Assembly (NCBI GenBank): GCA_934512135.1
Contig: CAKSWT010000005.1
Location: 99,900 to 163,899 of the forward strand
Direction of reading: 5' to 3'
Length of the DNA: 64,000 bases
From: an uncultured Oscillospiraceae bacterium
GTDB lineage: Bacteria > Bacillota > Clostridia > Oscillospirales > Oscillospiraceae
Positions 1 through 7,824 of the stretch are shown here, piece by piece. The notes under the pieces were generated by a model, which made no database searches, had not been told where the DNA came from, and saw only the letters and a list, made by a program, of their open reading frames with translations. The stretch's first letter is position 1. Each line of letters opens with the position of its first letter. The translations under genes were made by a program, and so were the position numbers.

Positions 1-1
1 G

Positions 2-172
2 GATATAGAGAAGCAGGAGGCGCTGCTGGAGGAGTACGACGGTAAAATACAGGAGGCCGCCACGGACTACACGGAGCTCACCAGGCTGATGGAGGAGAAG
101 CAGCAGGCGCAGTCTGCCCTGGAGGAGATGTATGCCCGGTGGGAGGAGCTCTCCGGGGCCTTGGAGTCATGA
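2..172 (+). CDS. ABC-F family ATPase, C-terminal end (partial)
   Basis: Only the last 56 residues are in the window; the gene begins upstream. They form a charged, Glu/Lys-rich coiled coil ending in YARWEELSGALES, which matches the C-terminal coiled-coil extension of Uup-type ABC-F proteins. These are soluble twin-ATPase proteins acting on ribosomes or DNA junctions, not transporters. The TGA stop overlaps the ATG of the next gene (ATGA), so the two are probably cotranscribed. The ATPase domains are not visible, so the family call rests on the tail alone. Confidence 0.6.
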   Translation, partial: DIEKQEALLEEYDGKIQEAATDYTELTRLMEEKQQAQSALEEMYARWEELSGALES

Positions 173-918
173 AGGCGCTGTGGGTTCCCGGGGGAGCCAT
201 AATTCTTCTGGGACTGGTGATGCTGGTCTTAGCCTATGTGGAGATGACCGGGGCGGTGCTGGTGCTGTTGGGAGCGGCAGTGGTCCTGGAGGCTGCCCTG
301 TGGGACCGGGCCGGCCATGGAATGCGGAAAGCCCTGCGAATTCTGGCGATTTTGGCCGCCACGGGAGTGATGTTATTGATGAGCGCCATGAGTCTCATTA
401 CCGGGTACGGACACACAGACTGGAACCGGGCGGAGCGGTCGGAGTATGCGGTGGTACTGGGAGCGGCGGTCCGGGAGGACGGCAAGGCCTCCCGAATTAT
501 GAGACAGCGGCTTCGGGCAGCCCAGGAGCTGATGGAGCGGAATCCGGGCGTTACGGTGATCCTTTCCGGGGGACAGGGCGGTAACGAGTCCATCTCCGAG
601 GCGCAGTGCATGTACCAAACGCTGACGGAAATGGGGGCGCCGGCGGAACGGCTGCTGCTGGAGGACCAAAGCGCCACCACCCGGGAAAATCTGATTAACA
701 GCTGGAAAATCATTCAGGCCAAGGGCGGGACCAGCCACGCAGTGGCCATTGTGACCAGTGAATTTCATCAGCGGCGGGCAGCCTATATTGCCGATACTCT
801 GGGAATTGAGAGCTGCCCGGTGTCCGGAAGCACGGACCAGTGGTTCTATCGGGTCAATTATACCCTCCGGGAGGCCTTTGCCTTTGTGAAGGCGGTGGCC
901 CAGGGGGAAATGGATTGA
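169..918 (+). CDS. YdcF/SanA-like (DUF218) membrane-anchored protein
   Basis: 249 residues. The N-terminal ~85 residues contain three hydrophobic segments. The rest is a DUF218 domain, recognisable from YAVVLGAAV, a following RL..A..L helix, VILSGGQGGNESISEA and the ATTREN loop. DUF218 proteins (ElyC, SanA, YdcF) are linked to envelope or murein metabolism, but the biochemical activity is not settled. The ATG at 169 overlaps the stop of the ABC-F gene by 4 nt; a longer reading from 139 would run 30 nt into that gene and has no ribosome site of its own. A hairpin terminator follows at 944. Confidence 0.75.
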   Translation: MKALWVPGGAIILLGLVMLVLAYVEMTGAVLVLLGAAVVLEAALWDRAGHGMRKALRILAILAATGVMLLMSAMSLITGYGHTDWNRAERSEYAVVLGAAVREDGKASRIMRQRLRAAQELMERNPGVTVILSGGQGGNESISEAQCMYQTLTEMGAPAERLLLEDQSATTRENLINSWKIIQAKGGTSHAVAIVTSEFHQRRAAYIADTLGIESCPVSGSTDQWFYRVNYTLREAFAFVKAVAQGEMD

Positions 919-943
919 CTTCCCTGAGAACGGGCAGTATAAT
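915..943 (+). promoter_or_regulatory. sigma-A-type promoter for mrp
   Basis: TTGACT (915-920), 17-bp spacer, TATAAT (938-943). The expected start near 950 lies inside the 5' arm of the hairpin at 944-985, so the promoter overlaps the terminator of the upstream operon. Confidence 0.65.
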
Positions 944-985
944 AATGCCGGAGCAAACCGAGTCGCGGCTTGTTCCGGCATTTTG
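944..985 (+). terminator. intrinsic terminator after the ydcF-like gene
   Basis: 13-bp arms (944-956 and 970-982, one G-U pair) are followed by a TTTT run. It ends the ABC-F/YdcF transcript. A transcript starting at the overlapping promoter would lack part of the 5' arm and should escape it. Confidence 0.7.
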
Positions 986-1038
986 ACATTTGGCATGGTT
1001 GCTTTATGAAGAGGAAAACAGGGAAAGGACGAGATCAA

Positions 1039-1866
1039 ATGAGCGAAAACTGTAATGGAAATTGCAGCGGATGCAGTGAATCCTGCGACAACCGCCAGGC
1101 GGAGAGCCTGCTGGCCCAGGCAAATCCGCTTTCCAATGTGAAGAAGGTCATTGCGGTAGTCAGCGGCAAGGGCGGTGTGGGAAAGTCCACCGTCACCTCG
1201 ATGCTGGCGGTGGAAATGAACCGGCGGGGCTATCACACCGGGGTGCTGGATGCAGATATCACCGGTCCCTCCATTCCCACGGCACTGAATATCCATGGCC
1301 GTCCCACCGGCTGCGAGGAGGGGATGCTGCCCATTCGCTCGGAGACAGGCATTGACGTGATGAGCATCAATCTTCTCCTGGAAAAGGATACGGACCCGGT
1401 GCTTTGGCGGGGCCCGATTCTGGGGGGCGTGGTCAAGCAGTTCTGGACCGATGTGGTGTGGAAGGACGTGGACTATCTGTTCGTGGATATGCCGCCCGGA
1501 ACCGGCGATGTGCCCCTGACGGTGTTCCAGAGCCTGCCCATTGACGGGATTGTAGTGGTAACCAGCCCCCAGGAGCTGGTTTCCATGATTGTGAAAAAGG
1601 CCGTGAATATGGCGGAAATGATGAACGTTCCGGTGATTGGCCTGGTGGAGAACTACAGCTATCTCAAGTGCCCCGACTGTGGAAAAGAGATTCCCGTGTT
1701 CGGAAAAAGCACCATTGACGCGGTGGGGAAGGAGCTGGGCATTCCCGTGCTCTGCAAGCTGCCCATAGACCCCCATTTGGCGGAGGCCATGGACGAGGGA
1801 CTTTTGGAGCATGCCAAGGTGGACGCCATCGCCCCGGCGGCGGACGCCATCGAAAAAGCGGAATAA
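1039..1866 (+). CDS. Mrp/NBP35-type Fe-S cluster carrier ATPase
   Basis: 275 residues. A short Cys-rich N-terminus (CNGNCSGCSESC) precedes a P-loop ATPase of the MinD/Mrp class with the deviant Walker A GKGGVGKSTV, LDADITGPS, and MPPGTGDVPLT. A C-terminal CPDCGKE motif fits the CxxC that holds a bridging [4Fe-4S] cluster in Mrp/ApbC dimers. The predicted role is cytosolic scaffold or carrier for Fe-S delivery, which suits the many Fe-S enzymes nearby. The start at 1039 is preceded by AAAGGA; a start at 970 would include an implausible leader overlapping the terminator. It is monocistronic and ends at a strong convergent hairpin. Confidence 0.9.
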   Translation: MSENCNGNCSGCSESCDNRQAESLLAQANPLSNVKKVIAVVSGKGGVGKSTVTSMLAVEMNRRGYHTGVLDADITGPSIPTALNIHGRPTGCEEGMLPIRSETGIDVMSINLLLEKDTDPVLWRGPILGGVVKQFWTDVVWKDVDYLFVDMPPGTGDVPLTVFQSLPIDGIVVVTSPQELVSMIVKKAVNMAEMMNVPVIGLVENYSYLKCPDCGKEIPVFGKSTIDAVGKELGIPVLCKLPIDPHLAEAMDEGLLEHAKVDAIAPAADAIEKAE

Positions 1867-1870
1867 CACA

Positions 1871-1905
1871 AAACCGTCAGACTGCGCCGCAGTCTGACGG
1901 TTTTT
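1871..1905. terminator. bidirectional terminator between convergent genes
   Basis: A near-perfect inverted repeat (1871-1886 with 1888-1903) has A-rich and T-rich flanks. It can end both mrp (plus) and the amidohydrolase gene (minus). Confidence 0.8.
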
Positions 1906-1911
1906 GACGTT

Positions 1912-3267
1912 TTATTGGCCCCGGCGCAGGACCCGGCCCAGCCGGTCCTGCTGGATCACACCGTGGTCACAGGCAATTTCACCGCCCAGGAACACATAGG
2001 AAAGGCCCTCTGGAGCCAGATCCGGAGCCGCAAAGGTGGCCCTGTCCTGAATGGTCTCCGGATCAAAGATCACCAGGTCTGCGTCACTGCCGGGGTGCAA
2101 ATTGCCCTTCCGGGAGAGTCCCAGGCGACGGGCCGGCATGGCGGTCATCTTCTCTATGGCGTCGTAGAGGGAGAGGGTGCCGCCGCGGACGTACTCCGCA
2201 AGAAGCCTTGGAAAGCTGCCTGCGGCCCTGGGATGGCCCTGGCGGGCATGCATCAGGCCGTCGGTGCAGAGCATCACCCCGGGGTGATGCAGAGCCATGG
2301 CCACATCCTCCGGCTTCATCACATGGGCTACGGTGATGGTGTCCGGGGCGGTCCGGCGAAGCTCCTCAAAAATCTCCTTGGTGCAGCGCCGGCCCTGGTA
2401 GGGACCGTCGCACAGGACAATGGCGTCATAGTCACAGTGATACCGCTGGAGAAATCCCGGGTCGTAGGTGGTCTCTCCGATTTCGGTGCTGAAGGCGCTG
2501 TAGGGATAGCAGTCCGCCATCACATCCAGGCCCTGGAGCCTGGCCTCGTCCAGCTGGGCCAGCACGCCGGCCATCTGGCCAAAGCCGCCCATGGAGCCCA
2601 GGTGACTGATCTGCATGGGAAGGCCATAGGCCCGCCCCACCTCCAGAAATTCGTCAATGGATTCAAAAATGTAGGCGGCGTCGTCCCGGACGTGGGCGGC
2701 GGTGAGGAGATGGTCCCGCTGGCAGAGCCGGGCGGTCTCCAGCAGCTCCTCCCGGTTCATGCCGGGATAGTACCGAATGCCGTAGGAGATGCCAAAGCAG
2801 CCCGCATCCAGCCAGTCCTGGAGAACGGAGGATACCTGACGAATTTCCGAGGAGGACAGCGTGGCGTATTTATCCCGGAACCCGGCGGTCTCCCGGGCGC
2901 TGCCGTGTCCGGCCAGCATACAGAGATTCACCGGCAGACCGCCGGAGACCAGACGGAAATACTCCCTGGGAGGCAGGACATTTTCTCCGCAGTTGCCTGC
3001 CAGCACCGTGGTGACGCCCATCCGCAGCATACAGCCGAAAATGGAGTGCTCCAGGTCCTGAAGATCGGCGGCCGGAGCCTCGTGCATGTGGATGTCCAAA
3101 AAGCCCGGGCAGACCACCTGGCCGGTGGCGTCAATGGACCGAAATTCTCCCTGGGGGCGTTGTCTGGTCAGGGCGACAATCCGGCCGCCCTCCAAAATGA
3201 CATTCAGGGGGCTTTGAATGTGGTGCGCCGGGTCCAGCACCAGGCCGTTTTCAATCAGCGTTCTCAC
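1912..3267 (-). CDS. D-aminoacylase-like amidohydrolase
   Basis: 451 residues, amidohydrolase superfamily. The N-terminal composite beta domain is followed by the metal motif GFLDIHMHE, then a TIM barrel with AGNCGEN, AHVRD, QISHLGSMG, a late AHVM and C-terminal CTDGLMH (metal Asp). The order resembles N-acyl-D-amino-acid deacylases and dihydroorotase-like enzymes, which hydrolyse N-acyl or cyclic amide bonds. The exact substrate cannot be read from sequence. The GTG start at 3267 has AGGAG upstream inside the end of the trigger-factor gene, only 6 nt away, so the two genes form an operon read from 4506. Confidence 0.75.
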   Translation of the reverse strand: MRTLIENGLVLDPAHHIQSPLNVILEGGRIVALTRQRPQGEFRSIDATGQVVCPGFLDIHMHEAPAADLQDLEHSIFGCMLRMGVTTVLAGNCGENVLPPREYFRLVSGGLPVNLCMLAGHGSARETAGFRDKYATLSSSEIRQVSSVLQDWLDAGCFGISYGIRYYPGMNREELLETARLCQRDHLLTAAHVRDDAAYIFESIDEFLEVGRAYGLPMQISHLGSMGGFGQMAGVLAQLDEARLQGLDVMADCYPYSAFSTEIGETTYDPGFLQRYHCDYDAIVLCDGPYQGRRCTKEIFEELRRTAPDTITVAHVMKPEDVAMALHHPGVMLCTDGLMHARQGHPRAAGSFPRLLAEYVRGGTLSLYDAIEKMTAMPARRLGLSRKGNLHPGSDADLVIFDPETIQDRATFAAPDLAPEGLSYVFLGGEIACDHGVIQQDRLGRVLRRGQ

Positions 3268-3273
3268 GGGAAA

Positions 3274-4506
3274 TTACTCCTGATCCAAAATCGTGCTCTC
3301 CCGGAGCAGCGTGTAGGCCTTCTGGTTTACGATTTCGGCGGTGAGCTCCGCATCCATTTCAGGACCGGCATACTGGCGGAGCTGCTCCTTGGGCATGCCG
3401 TACTGCTGAGACATCTGATCCCAGCACTGCTCCAGCTCCTCCGGAGCGGCGGTGAGGCCCTCGGCCTCCGCAATGGCGGAGAGCACCAGCCGCAGCTGGA
3501 TCCGGCGGCGGGCCAGGGGGAACATTTCTCTGCGCATACCGTCGATGGTCTTGCCGGTCTGCTGGCAGAATTGGTCGATGGTCATGCTCTTGGCGGCAAT
3601 CTCTGCGGCAAACTGCTGCAGGCAGATGTTTGCCTCGCTTTCGATCATGGCCTCGGGCAGTTCGGCCTGCGCCTCCTCCAGGACGACCTGGAGAACCTGA
3701 TCCTCAATCTCCTGATCCGCCTGGCTTTTCCGGTGCTGGGTGGCCTGGGCACGGACCTGCTCCTTCTGGGCGTCGGTCAGAGGAGCCTGCTTCTTCTCCT
3801 GGACCTCCTTGACGGTGACCTGGAACAGTGCGGGCTGTCCGGCCAGCTCCGGGGCCTGGTACTGGGCGGGGAAGGTCACATGGACTTCCACCTGGTCTCC
3901 GGCCTTGGCGCCCACCAGCTGCTCCTCGAAGCCCGGGATAAACTGGCCGGAGCCCAAGGTCAGGGGATAGTCGCTGCCGGTGCCTCCGGCAAAGGCGACG
4001 CCGTCCTTGTAGCCGGCAAAATCAATGAGGGTGGTATCCCCCAGGGCGGCGGGGCGGTCCACGGAGACGGTGACCAGGTTCTGGGCCTCTGCGGCCTGAA
4101 GGGCAGCCTGAATCTCCTCCTCGGTGGGGGTGAGGCGGGGCATTTTCACATGAATCCCCTTGTAACGCCCCAGCTTCATATTGGGACGGAGGGCAAAGGT
4201 CAGGGTGAACGCCGCACCCTCCTGCTCACTGGCCTGGAGCACGGCGACCTTGGGGTCGGAGGCCACCGGCAGATCGATCTGCTTCATGACATCCTCGTAG
4301 ATTCCGCCAAACAGCTCCTGAACGGCCTCCCGAAGGATGGCACCTCCCTCGGGGTTGGTGTCAAGACCTTCCCGGGGAAGGGAGAAGCCCTCTTCCTTGC
4401 TGTGGGCTTCGTAGGCCTTGTTAAGCGCCTTGGTGAGGTCCTCACCGGGCAGGGTCACGCCGACCTGGGCCATGCCGTTTTCCTGAGACAAAATTTTAAT
4501 TTCCAT
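3274..4506 (-). CDS. tig: Trigger-factor-like chaperone, divergent ribosome-binding domain
   Basis: 410 residues. The central FKBP-type domain is clear (GDTTLIDFAGYKDG, LGSGQFIPGFEEQLVGAKAGD, FPAQYQAPELAG), followed by a long helical C-terminal chaperone domain. The N-terminal domain is recognisable (LRPNMKLGRYKGI) but, where trigger factors carry the ribosome-docking GFRxGxxP loop, residues 40-48 read GFSLPREGL, so the FRKGK-type signature is missing. This may be a second, non-ribosomal paralogue. TAAAGGAG precedes the ATG at 4506. A promoter lies about 90 bp upstream. The downstream partner is the amidohydrolase gene. Confidence 0.8.
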   Translation of the reverse strand: MEIKILSQENGMAQVGVTLPGEDLTKALNKAYEAHSKEEGFSLPREGLDTNPEGGAILREAVQELFGGIYEDVMKQIDLPVASDPKVAVLQASEQEGAAFTLTFALRPNMKLGRYKGIHVKMPRLTPTEEEIQAALQAAEAQNLVTVSVDRPAALGDTTLIDFAGYKDGVAFAGGTGSDYPLTLGSGQFIPGFEEQLVGAKAGDQVEVHVTFPAQYQAPELAGQPALFQVTVKEVQEKKQAPLTDAQKEQVRAQATQHRKSQADQEIEDQVLQVVLEEAQAELPEAMIESEANICLQQFAAEIAAKSMTIDQFCQQTGKTIDGMRREMFPLARRRIQLRLVLSAIAEAEGLTAAPEELEQCWDQMSQQYGMPKEQLRQYAGPEMDAELTAEIVNQKAYTLLRESTILDQE

Positions 4507-4592
4507 AGTAATCTCCTTTAACATCAACCCACTTGCAGGAGACGCAGGATCAGTGGCCGCCTGCAAATGATAAAGAATGCGTAATTGCTAAT

Positions 4593-4621
4593 ACTATAAC
4601 AGATTTTTGCCGTGGGTACAA
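4593..4621 (-). promoter_or_regulatory. promoter for the trigger-factor/amidohydrolase operon
   Basis: Minus strand: TTGTAC (4616-4621), 17-bp spacer, TATAGT (4593-4598). It implies an untranslated leader of about 80 nt and sits back-to-back with the thrE promoter. Confidence 0.55.
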
Positions 4622-4630
4622 TGATTCTGT

Positions 4631-4659
4631 TTGAAAAACCCCAAAAGATGCGATATGAT
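4631..4659 (+). promoter_or_regulatory. promoter for the thrE-like pair
   Basis: TTGAAA (4631-4636), 17-bp spacer, TATGAT (4654-4659), 26 bp before the start codon of the exporter gene. Confidence 0.6.
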
Positions 4660-4684
4660 AAGGGCACCTTAGGAGGGAGTCGCG

Positions 4685-5428
4685 ATGGACAGTCTGGAGC
4701 AGAAGCTCAATGATGCGCTGGATATTGGAGAGGGGCTGCTGAAAAGCGGCGCAGAGGTAGGCCGTGTGGAGGATACCATCACCCGAATCCTCCGGTCCCA
4801 GGGAGCGGACCGAGTGGACGTGTTTACCATCACCTCCAGCATTGTGGTCACCGGCCATTTTGGAGAGGAGATTCGAACACAGACCCGGAGAGTTCGGGAG
4901 GGCAGCTACAATATGACGGCGCTGACGGCCTTCAACGGGCTGAGCCGGGATCTGTGTCAGGGAAAGCTGACCCATGAGGATGTGGCAGCGCGGCTTCAAC
5001 GGATTGCAGCTGGTCCCACCTATGGCTTCGGCATCTCGGTGCTGTGCTACGGAATGGCCAGTGTGGCCTTTTCTCTGTTCTTTGGAGGGAGCTTTTTGGA
5101 TGCGGTGATCTCCGGAGGAATCGGCATGTTGATCCGGCTGATGCTCTGGGGCATGAATAAGCTGCAGGTGCCGGGCATCGCCACCACACTGCTGTGCGCC
5201 ATTGTAGGCGGCTTCCTGGGCCATGGGGTGATGCTCCTGGGGGTGCCCTGCGCCCCCGGAAAAATCGCCATCGGCAATATTATGCTGCTGGTGCCGGGGA
5301 TTGGAATGACCAACGCCATTCGGGACATGTTTACCGGAGATACCATTTCCGGACTTTTACGGTTTTTTGAGACACTGCTTTTGGGGCTGGCGCTGGCCTG
5401 GGGGTTTGCGCTGCCGTCGCTGCTATAG
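4685..5428 (+). CDS. ThrE/YjjP-type exporter, N-terminal-domain subunit (DUF1212)
   Basis: 247 residues. A soluble N-terminal half (GLLKSGAEVGRVEDTI, characteristic of DUF1212) is followed by about five hydrophobic segments from residue 115 onward, including the conserved LVPGIGMTNAIRD. The family includes corynebacterial ThrE (threonine/serine export) and E. coli YjjP, which works with YjjB in succinate export. The substrate here is undetermined. GGAGGGAG lies before the ATG. The second subunit follows after 13 nt, so the ThrE fold is split over two genes as in YjjPB. Confidence 0.85.
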   Translation: MDSLEQKLNDALDIGEGLLKSGAEVGRVEDTITRILRSQGADRVDVFTITSSIVVTGHFGEEIRTQTRRVREGSYNMTALTAFNGLSRDLCQGKLTHEDVAARLQRIAAGPTYGFGISVLCYGMASVAFSLFFGGSFLDAVISGGIGMLIRLMLWGMNKLQVPGIATTLLCAIVGGFLGHGVMLLGVPCAPGKIAIGNIMLLVPGIGMTNAIRDMFTGDTISGLLRFFETLLLGLALAWGFALPSLL

Positions 5429-5441
5429 GGAGGGAAGGAAA

Positions 5442-5918
5442 ATGACGCTTTCTACTGCGCTGTTGCAGCTGGGAACGGCGGCCCTGGGTTCTTGGTGTTT
5501 TTCCATGATATTCAATGTCCGGGGGCGGCAGCTTTGCTACACCACCCTGGGAGGGCTGTTGTCCTGGGCCATATTTCTGGCGCTGATGCCTCTGGGCTGG
5601 GGTACGGTGCCTCGGTTCTTTATCTCCAGTGTGGGGATTACCATCTATGCGGAGATATTCGCCCGGCGGCGGAAAACCCCGGCCACGGTGTTCTTGGTGC
5701 CGGCGGCGGTGCCGCTGATTCCCGGGGCCGGCCTCTACAATACCATGCTCTGCGCGGTGCATATGGACGGAGACGGATTTATCCGTCAGGGGCTCAATAC
5801 GCTGCTGCTGGCGGGGGCCATTGCGGCGGGAATCATCCTGGTGTCCACGGTAATGCATGCGGCGGATGCTTATCGCCGGAAAAACAGCCCGGCCAACGGG
5901 GCCAAAGGGAAGAAATAG
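5442..5918 (+). CDS. ThrE/YjjB-type exporter, C-terminal-domain subunit (DUF3815)
   Basis: 158 residues, almost entirely hydrophobic with four to five membrane segments. The VPAAVPLIPGAGLYNTM motif is the hallmark of the YjjB half of ThrE-type exporters, and the short basic C-terminus should be cytosolic. The start at 5442 has AGGGAAGGAAA just upstream; an earlier frame from 5367 would overlap the partner gene and lacks a ribosome site. It pairs with the preceding gene to make a complete transporter. Confidence 0.85.
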   Translation: MTLSTALLQLGTAALGSWCFSMIFNVRGRQLCYTTLGGLLSWAIFLALMPLGWGTVPRFFISSVGITIYAEIFARRRKTPATVFLVPAAVPLIPGAGLYNTMLCAVHMDGDGFIRQGLNTLLLAGAIAAGIILVSTVMHAADAYRRKNSPANGAKGKK

Positions 5919-5940
5919 ATGAAACCACCCAAAAAAGGAC

Positions 5941-5969
5941 TTGTAGAAATCGCAGTTTTGCACTATAAT
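5941..5969 (+). promoter_or_regulatory. promoter of the FAD flavoprotein gene
   Basis: A perfect TATAAT (5964-5969) stands 17 bp after a weaker TTGTAG (5941-5946). An AGGAGG ribosome site follows before the ATG at 6005. This fits the strong expression suggested by the gene's codon choice. Confidence 0.6.
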
Positions 5970-6004
5970 AGGAGAACATCAGAAAAACTTAGGAGGATTA
6001 CACG

Positions 6005-7582
6005 ATGAAACATATTGAAGCCGATGTTGTACTCGTTGGCGGCGGCATGTCCGGCCTCTGCGCTGCAACCCAGGCCCAGGAGTCCCTGAACGCCACCGGC
6101 GGCGGCTCCGTTGTTGTTTTTGAGAAGTCCGGCACCATCGGCGGCGCAGCCAACATGGGCATGGCCTTCTTTGCTGTTGAGTCCCAGCTCCAGAAGGAGA
6201 CCATGACCAACGACTACACCAAGGACGACGCCTTTAACTTCTTCATGGAGTATACCCACTGGCGTTCCGACGCCAAGCTGGTCCGCCGCTGGTTCAATAT
6301 GTCCGGCGACACCGTGAAGTGGATGCAGGATAAGGGCGTTGAGTTCCTGGGCGTGTTTAAGTACTTCAAGAACTCCAAGGCCACCCAGCACATGGTCAAG
6401 CTCCCCGGCTCCAACAAGCCCACCGAGCGCTGCGCTTCCGTGATGATTAAGACCGTTACCGAGTATGCCCGGGAGATCGGCGTGGAGTTCAACCTGAACA
6501 CCCCTGTGAAGCAGCTGCTGGTTGGCTCTAAGGGTCAGGCCCGGGGCGTCATCGCAGTGGGCGAGGACGGCGAGGAGATCGAGTGCCTGGCCAATGCCGT
6601 GATTGTCACCACCGGCGGCATCGGCAACAATGTGGACATGATCGAGAAGCACATGGGCTGGAAGTGGGGCGTTGATATGTTCACCTTCCGGATTCCCGGC
6701 CTGGACGGCGACGGCATGAACATGCTCTGGGCTCTGGGCGCAAAGCAGGCCAATGTCAACATGGAGGTCACCTACAACACCCCCGGCACCACCGACGTGT
6801 TCAAGACCCTGTCCGAGACCATGCGTCAGCCCAACCTGATGGTGAACCTGGACGGCAAGCGTTTCATCAACGAGGCCATTATGGACAACACCACCTACAC
6901 CGGAAACTCCCTGCTGCTCCAGAAGAAGCACATGGGCATTTCCATCATCGACTCCACCATTGTGGACTACTACAAGGAGCACGGCCTCGACTATATCACC
7001 TATCACCACGGCATCACCAACCTGGACAACTGGGAGCGTGAGAAGGAGCTGTATTTCTCCGGCGCACAGTCTGCCGGCGGCAACTCCGTTTTCGCCAGCG
7101 AGGACAAGGAGGTTTCCTACGGCGCCGACAACCAGGAGCACAACTTCTTTGAGTGCCAGACCATCGAGGAGATCGCCGAGAAGACCGGCGTGAACCTGGA
7201 GAACCTGAAGAAGACCATTGAGGAGTACAACGCCATGTGCAACGGTGCTCAGGCCGGCTATGACTGGCAGTTCACCAAGCCCGCCAAGTTCCTCAAGCCT
7301 CTGCTGAAGGGTCCCTACTATGTGGCTCGTCACTTCCCGTCCGGCTACGGCTCTCTGGGCGGCATTCAGGTCAACGAGAACATGCAGGTTCTCGACACCG
7401 AGCTGTGCCCCATGCCCGGCTTCTACGCCTGCGGCACCGACACTGCTACCGTGTTCGCTGATTCCTACTGCTTCTATCATCCCGGTTCCACCATGTCCTA
7501 CGCCATCAACTCCGGCCGTATCGCCGGTATGGAGGCCGTTTCCTACATGGATTCCGACGAGTTCATCGATCCTGAGGACTAA
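6005..7582 (+). CDS. FAD-dependent oxidoreductase of the FAD_binding_2 (fumarate reductase/ketosteroid dehydrogenase) superfamily, substrate unknown
   Basis: 525 residues. The FAD dinucleotide fold is at residues 8-24 (VVLVGGGMSGLCAA), FEKSGTIGGAANMG follows, and the C-terminal FAD motif is FYACGTD...SGRIAG. There is no signal peptide, FMN-binding or haem domain, so it is probably a cytosolic single-domain enzyme. In fumarate/urocanate reductases the loop after GKRFxNE supplies the proton-donor Arg; here GKRFINEA is followed by IMDNTTYTGN without Arg. The HHTMGG and NRLGGNA substrate motifs are replaced by GYGSLGG and PGSTMSYA. The last resembles ketosteroid-dehydrogenase-like members. Codon use (many AAG, CTG, TCC, GTT) differs from its neighbours and suggests high expression. 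It is monocistronic with a strong terminator. Confidence 0.75.
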   Translation: MKHIEADVVLVGGGMSGLCAATQAQESLNATGGGSVVVFEKSGTIGGAANMGMAFFAVESQLQKETMTNDYTKDDAFNFFMEYTHWRSDAKLVRRWFNMSGDTVKWMQDKGVEFLGVFKYFKNSKATQHMVKLPGSNKPTERCASVMIKTVTEYAREIGVEFNLNTPVKQLLVGSKGQARGVIAVGEDGEEIECLANAVIVTTGGIGNNVDMIEKHMGWKWGVDMFTFRIPGLDGDGMNMLWALGAKQANVNMEVTYNTPGTTDVFKTLSETMRQPNLMVNLDGKRFINEAIMDNTTYTGNSLLLQKKHMGISIIDSTIVDYYKEHGLDYITYHHGITNLDNWEREKELYFSGAQSAGGNSVFASEDKEVSYGADNQEHNFFECQTIEEIAEKTGVNLENLKKTIEEYNAMCNGAQAGYDWQFTKPAKFLKPLLKGPYYVARHFPSGYGSLGGIQVNENMQVLDTELCPMPGFYACGTDTATVFADSYCFYHPGSTMSYAINSGRIAGMEAVSYMDSDEFIDPED

Positions 7583-7615
7583 TCCGCAAGCCCTACAGCA
7601 ATCCATAACAACCAG

Positions 7616-7644
7616 ACCGGGCCGCCTTTGGGCGGCCCGGTTTT
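7616..7644 (+). terminator. intrinsic terminator of the flavoprotein gene
   Basis: An 11-bp GC-rich stem (ACCGGGCCGCC and its complement) with a 4-nt loop is followed by TTTT. Confidence 0.9.
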
Positions 7645-7713
7645 GTCACCTTGGAAAAGGTGGGAAGCAGTATCATTTTTTGCGGGTAGGGCGCAATCAT
7701 TTACTCTCTTTCA

Positions 7714-7741
7714 AATTTGATACCTGAAGTTGGAATTTGAT
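7714..7741 (+). repeat. direct repeat AATTTGAT upstream of a lipoprotein gene
   Basis: AATTTGAT occurs at 7714-7721 and again at 7734-7741, two helical turns apart and ending just before the -35 box at 7744. This geometry fits an activator-binding site, but the function is inferred. Confidence 0.35.
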
Positions 7742-7743
7742 GC

Positions 7744-7772
7744 TTGTGGCATTATTTCGAGTTCTCTATACT
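7744..7772 (+). promoter_or_regulatory. promoter of the solute-binding lipoprotein gene
   Basis: TTGTGG (7744-7749), 17-bp spacer, TATACT (7767-7772), 53 bp before the start codon. Confidence 0.55.
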
Positions 7773-7824
7773 AAAACCATTGGAACCTGTCATCCAAGCA
7801 TTTCGGCTAGAAAGGAGTGCGAAT

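Noticed and set aside
1915..4521. Very long open plus-strand frame (868 codons) opposite the amidohydrolase and trigger-factor genes
   Set aside because: No motifs, atypical composition, no promoter or ribosome site; both minus-strand genes have clear family signatures.
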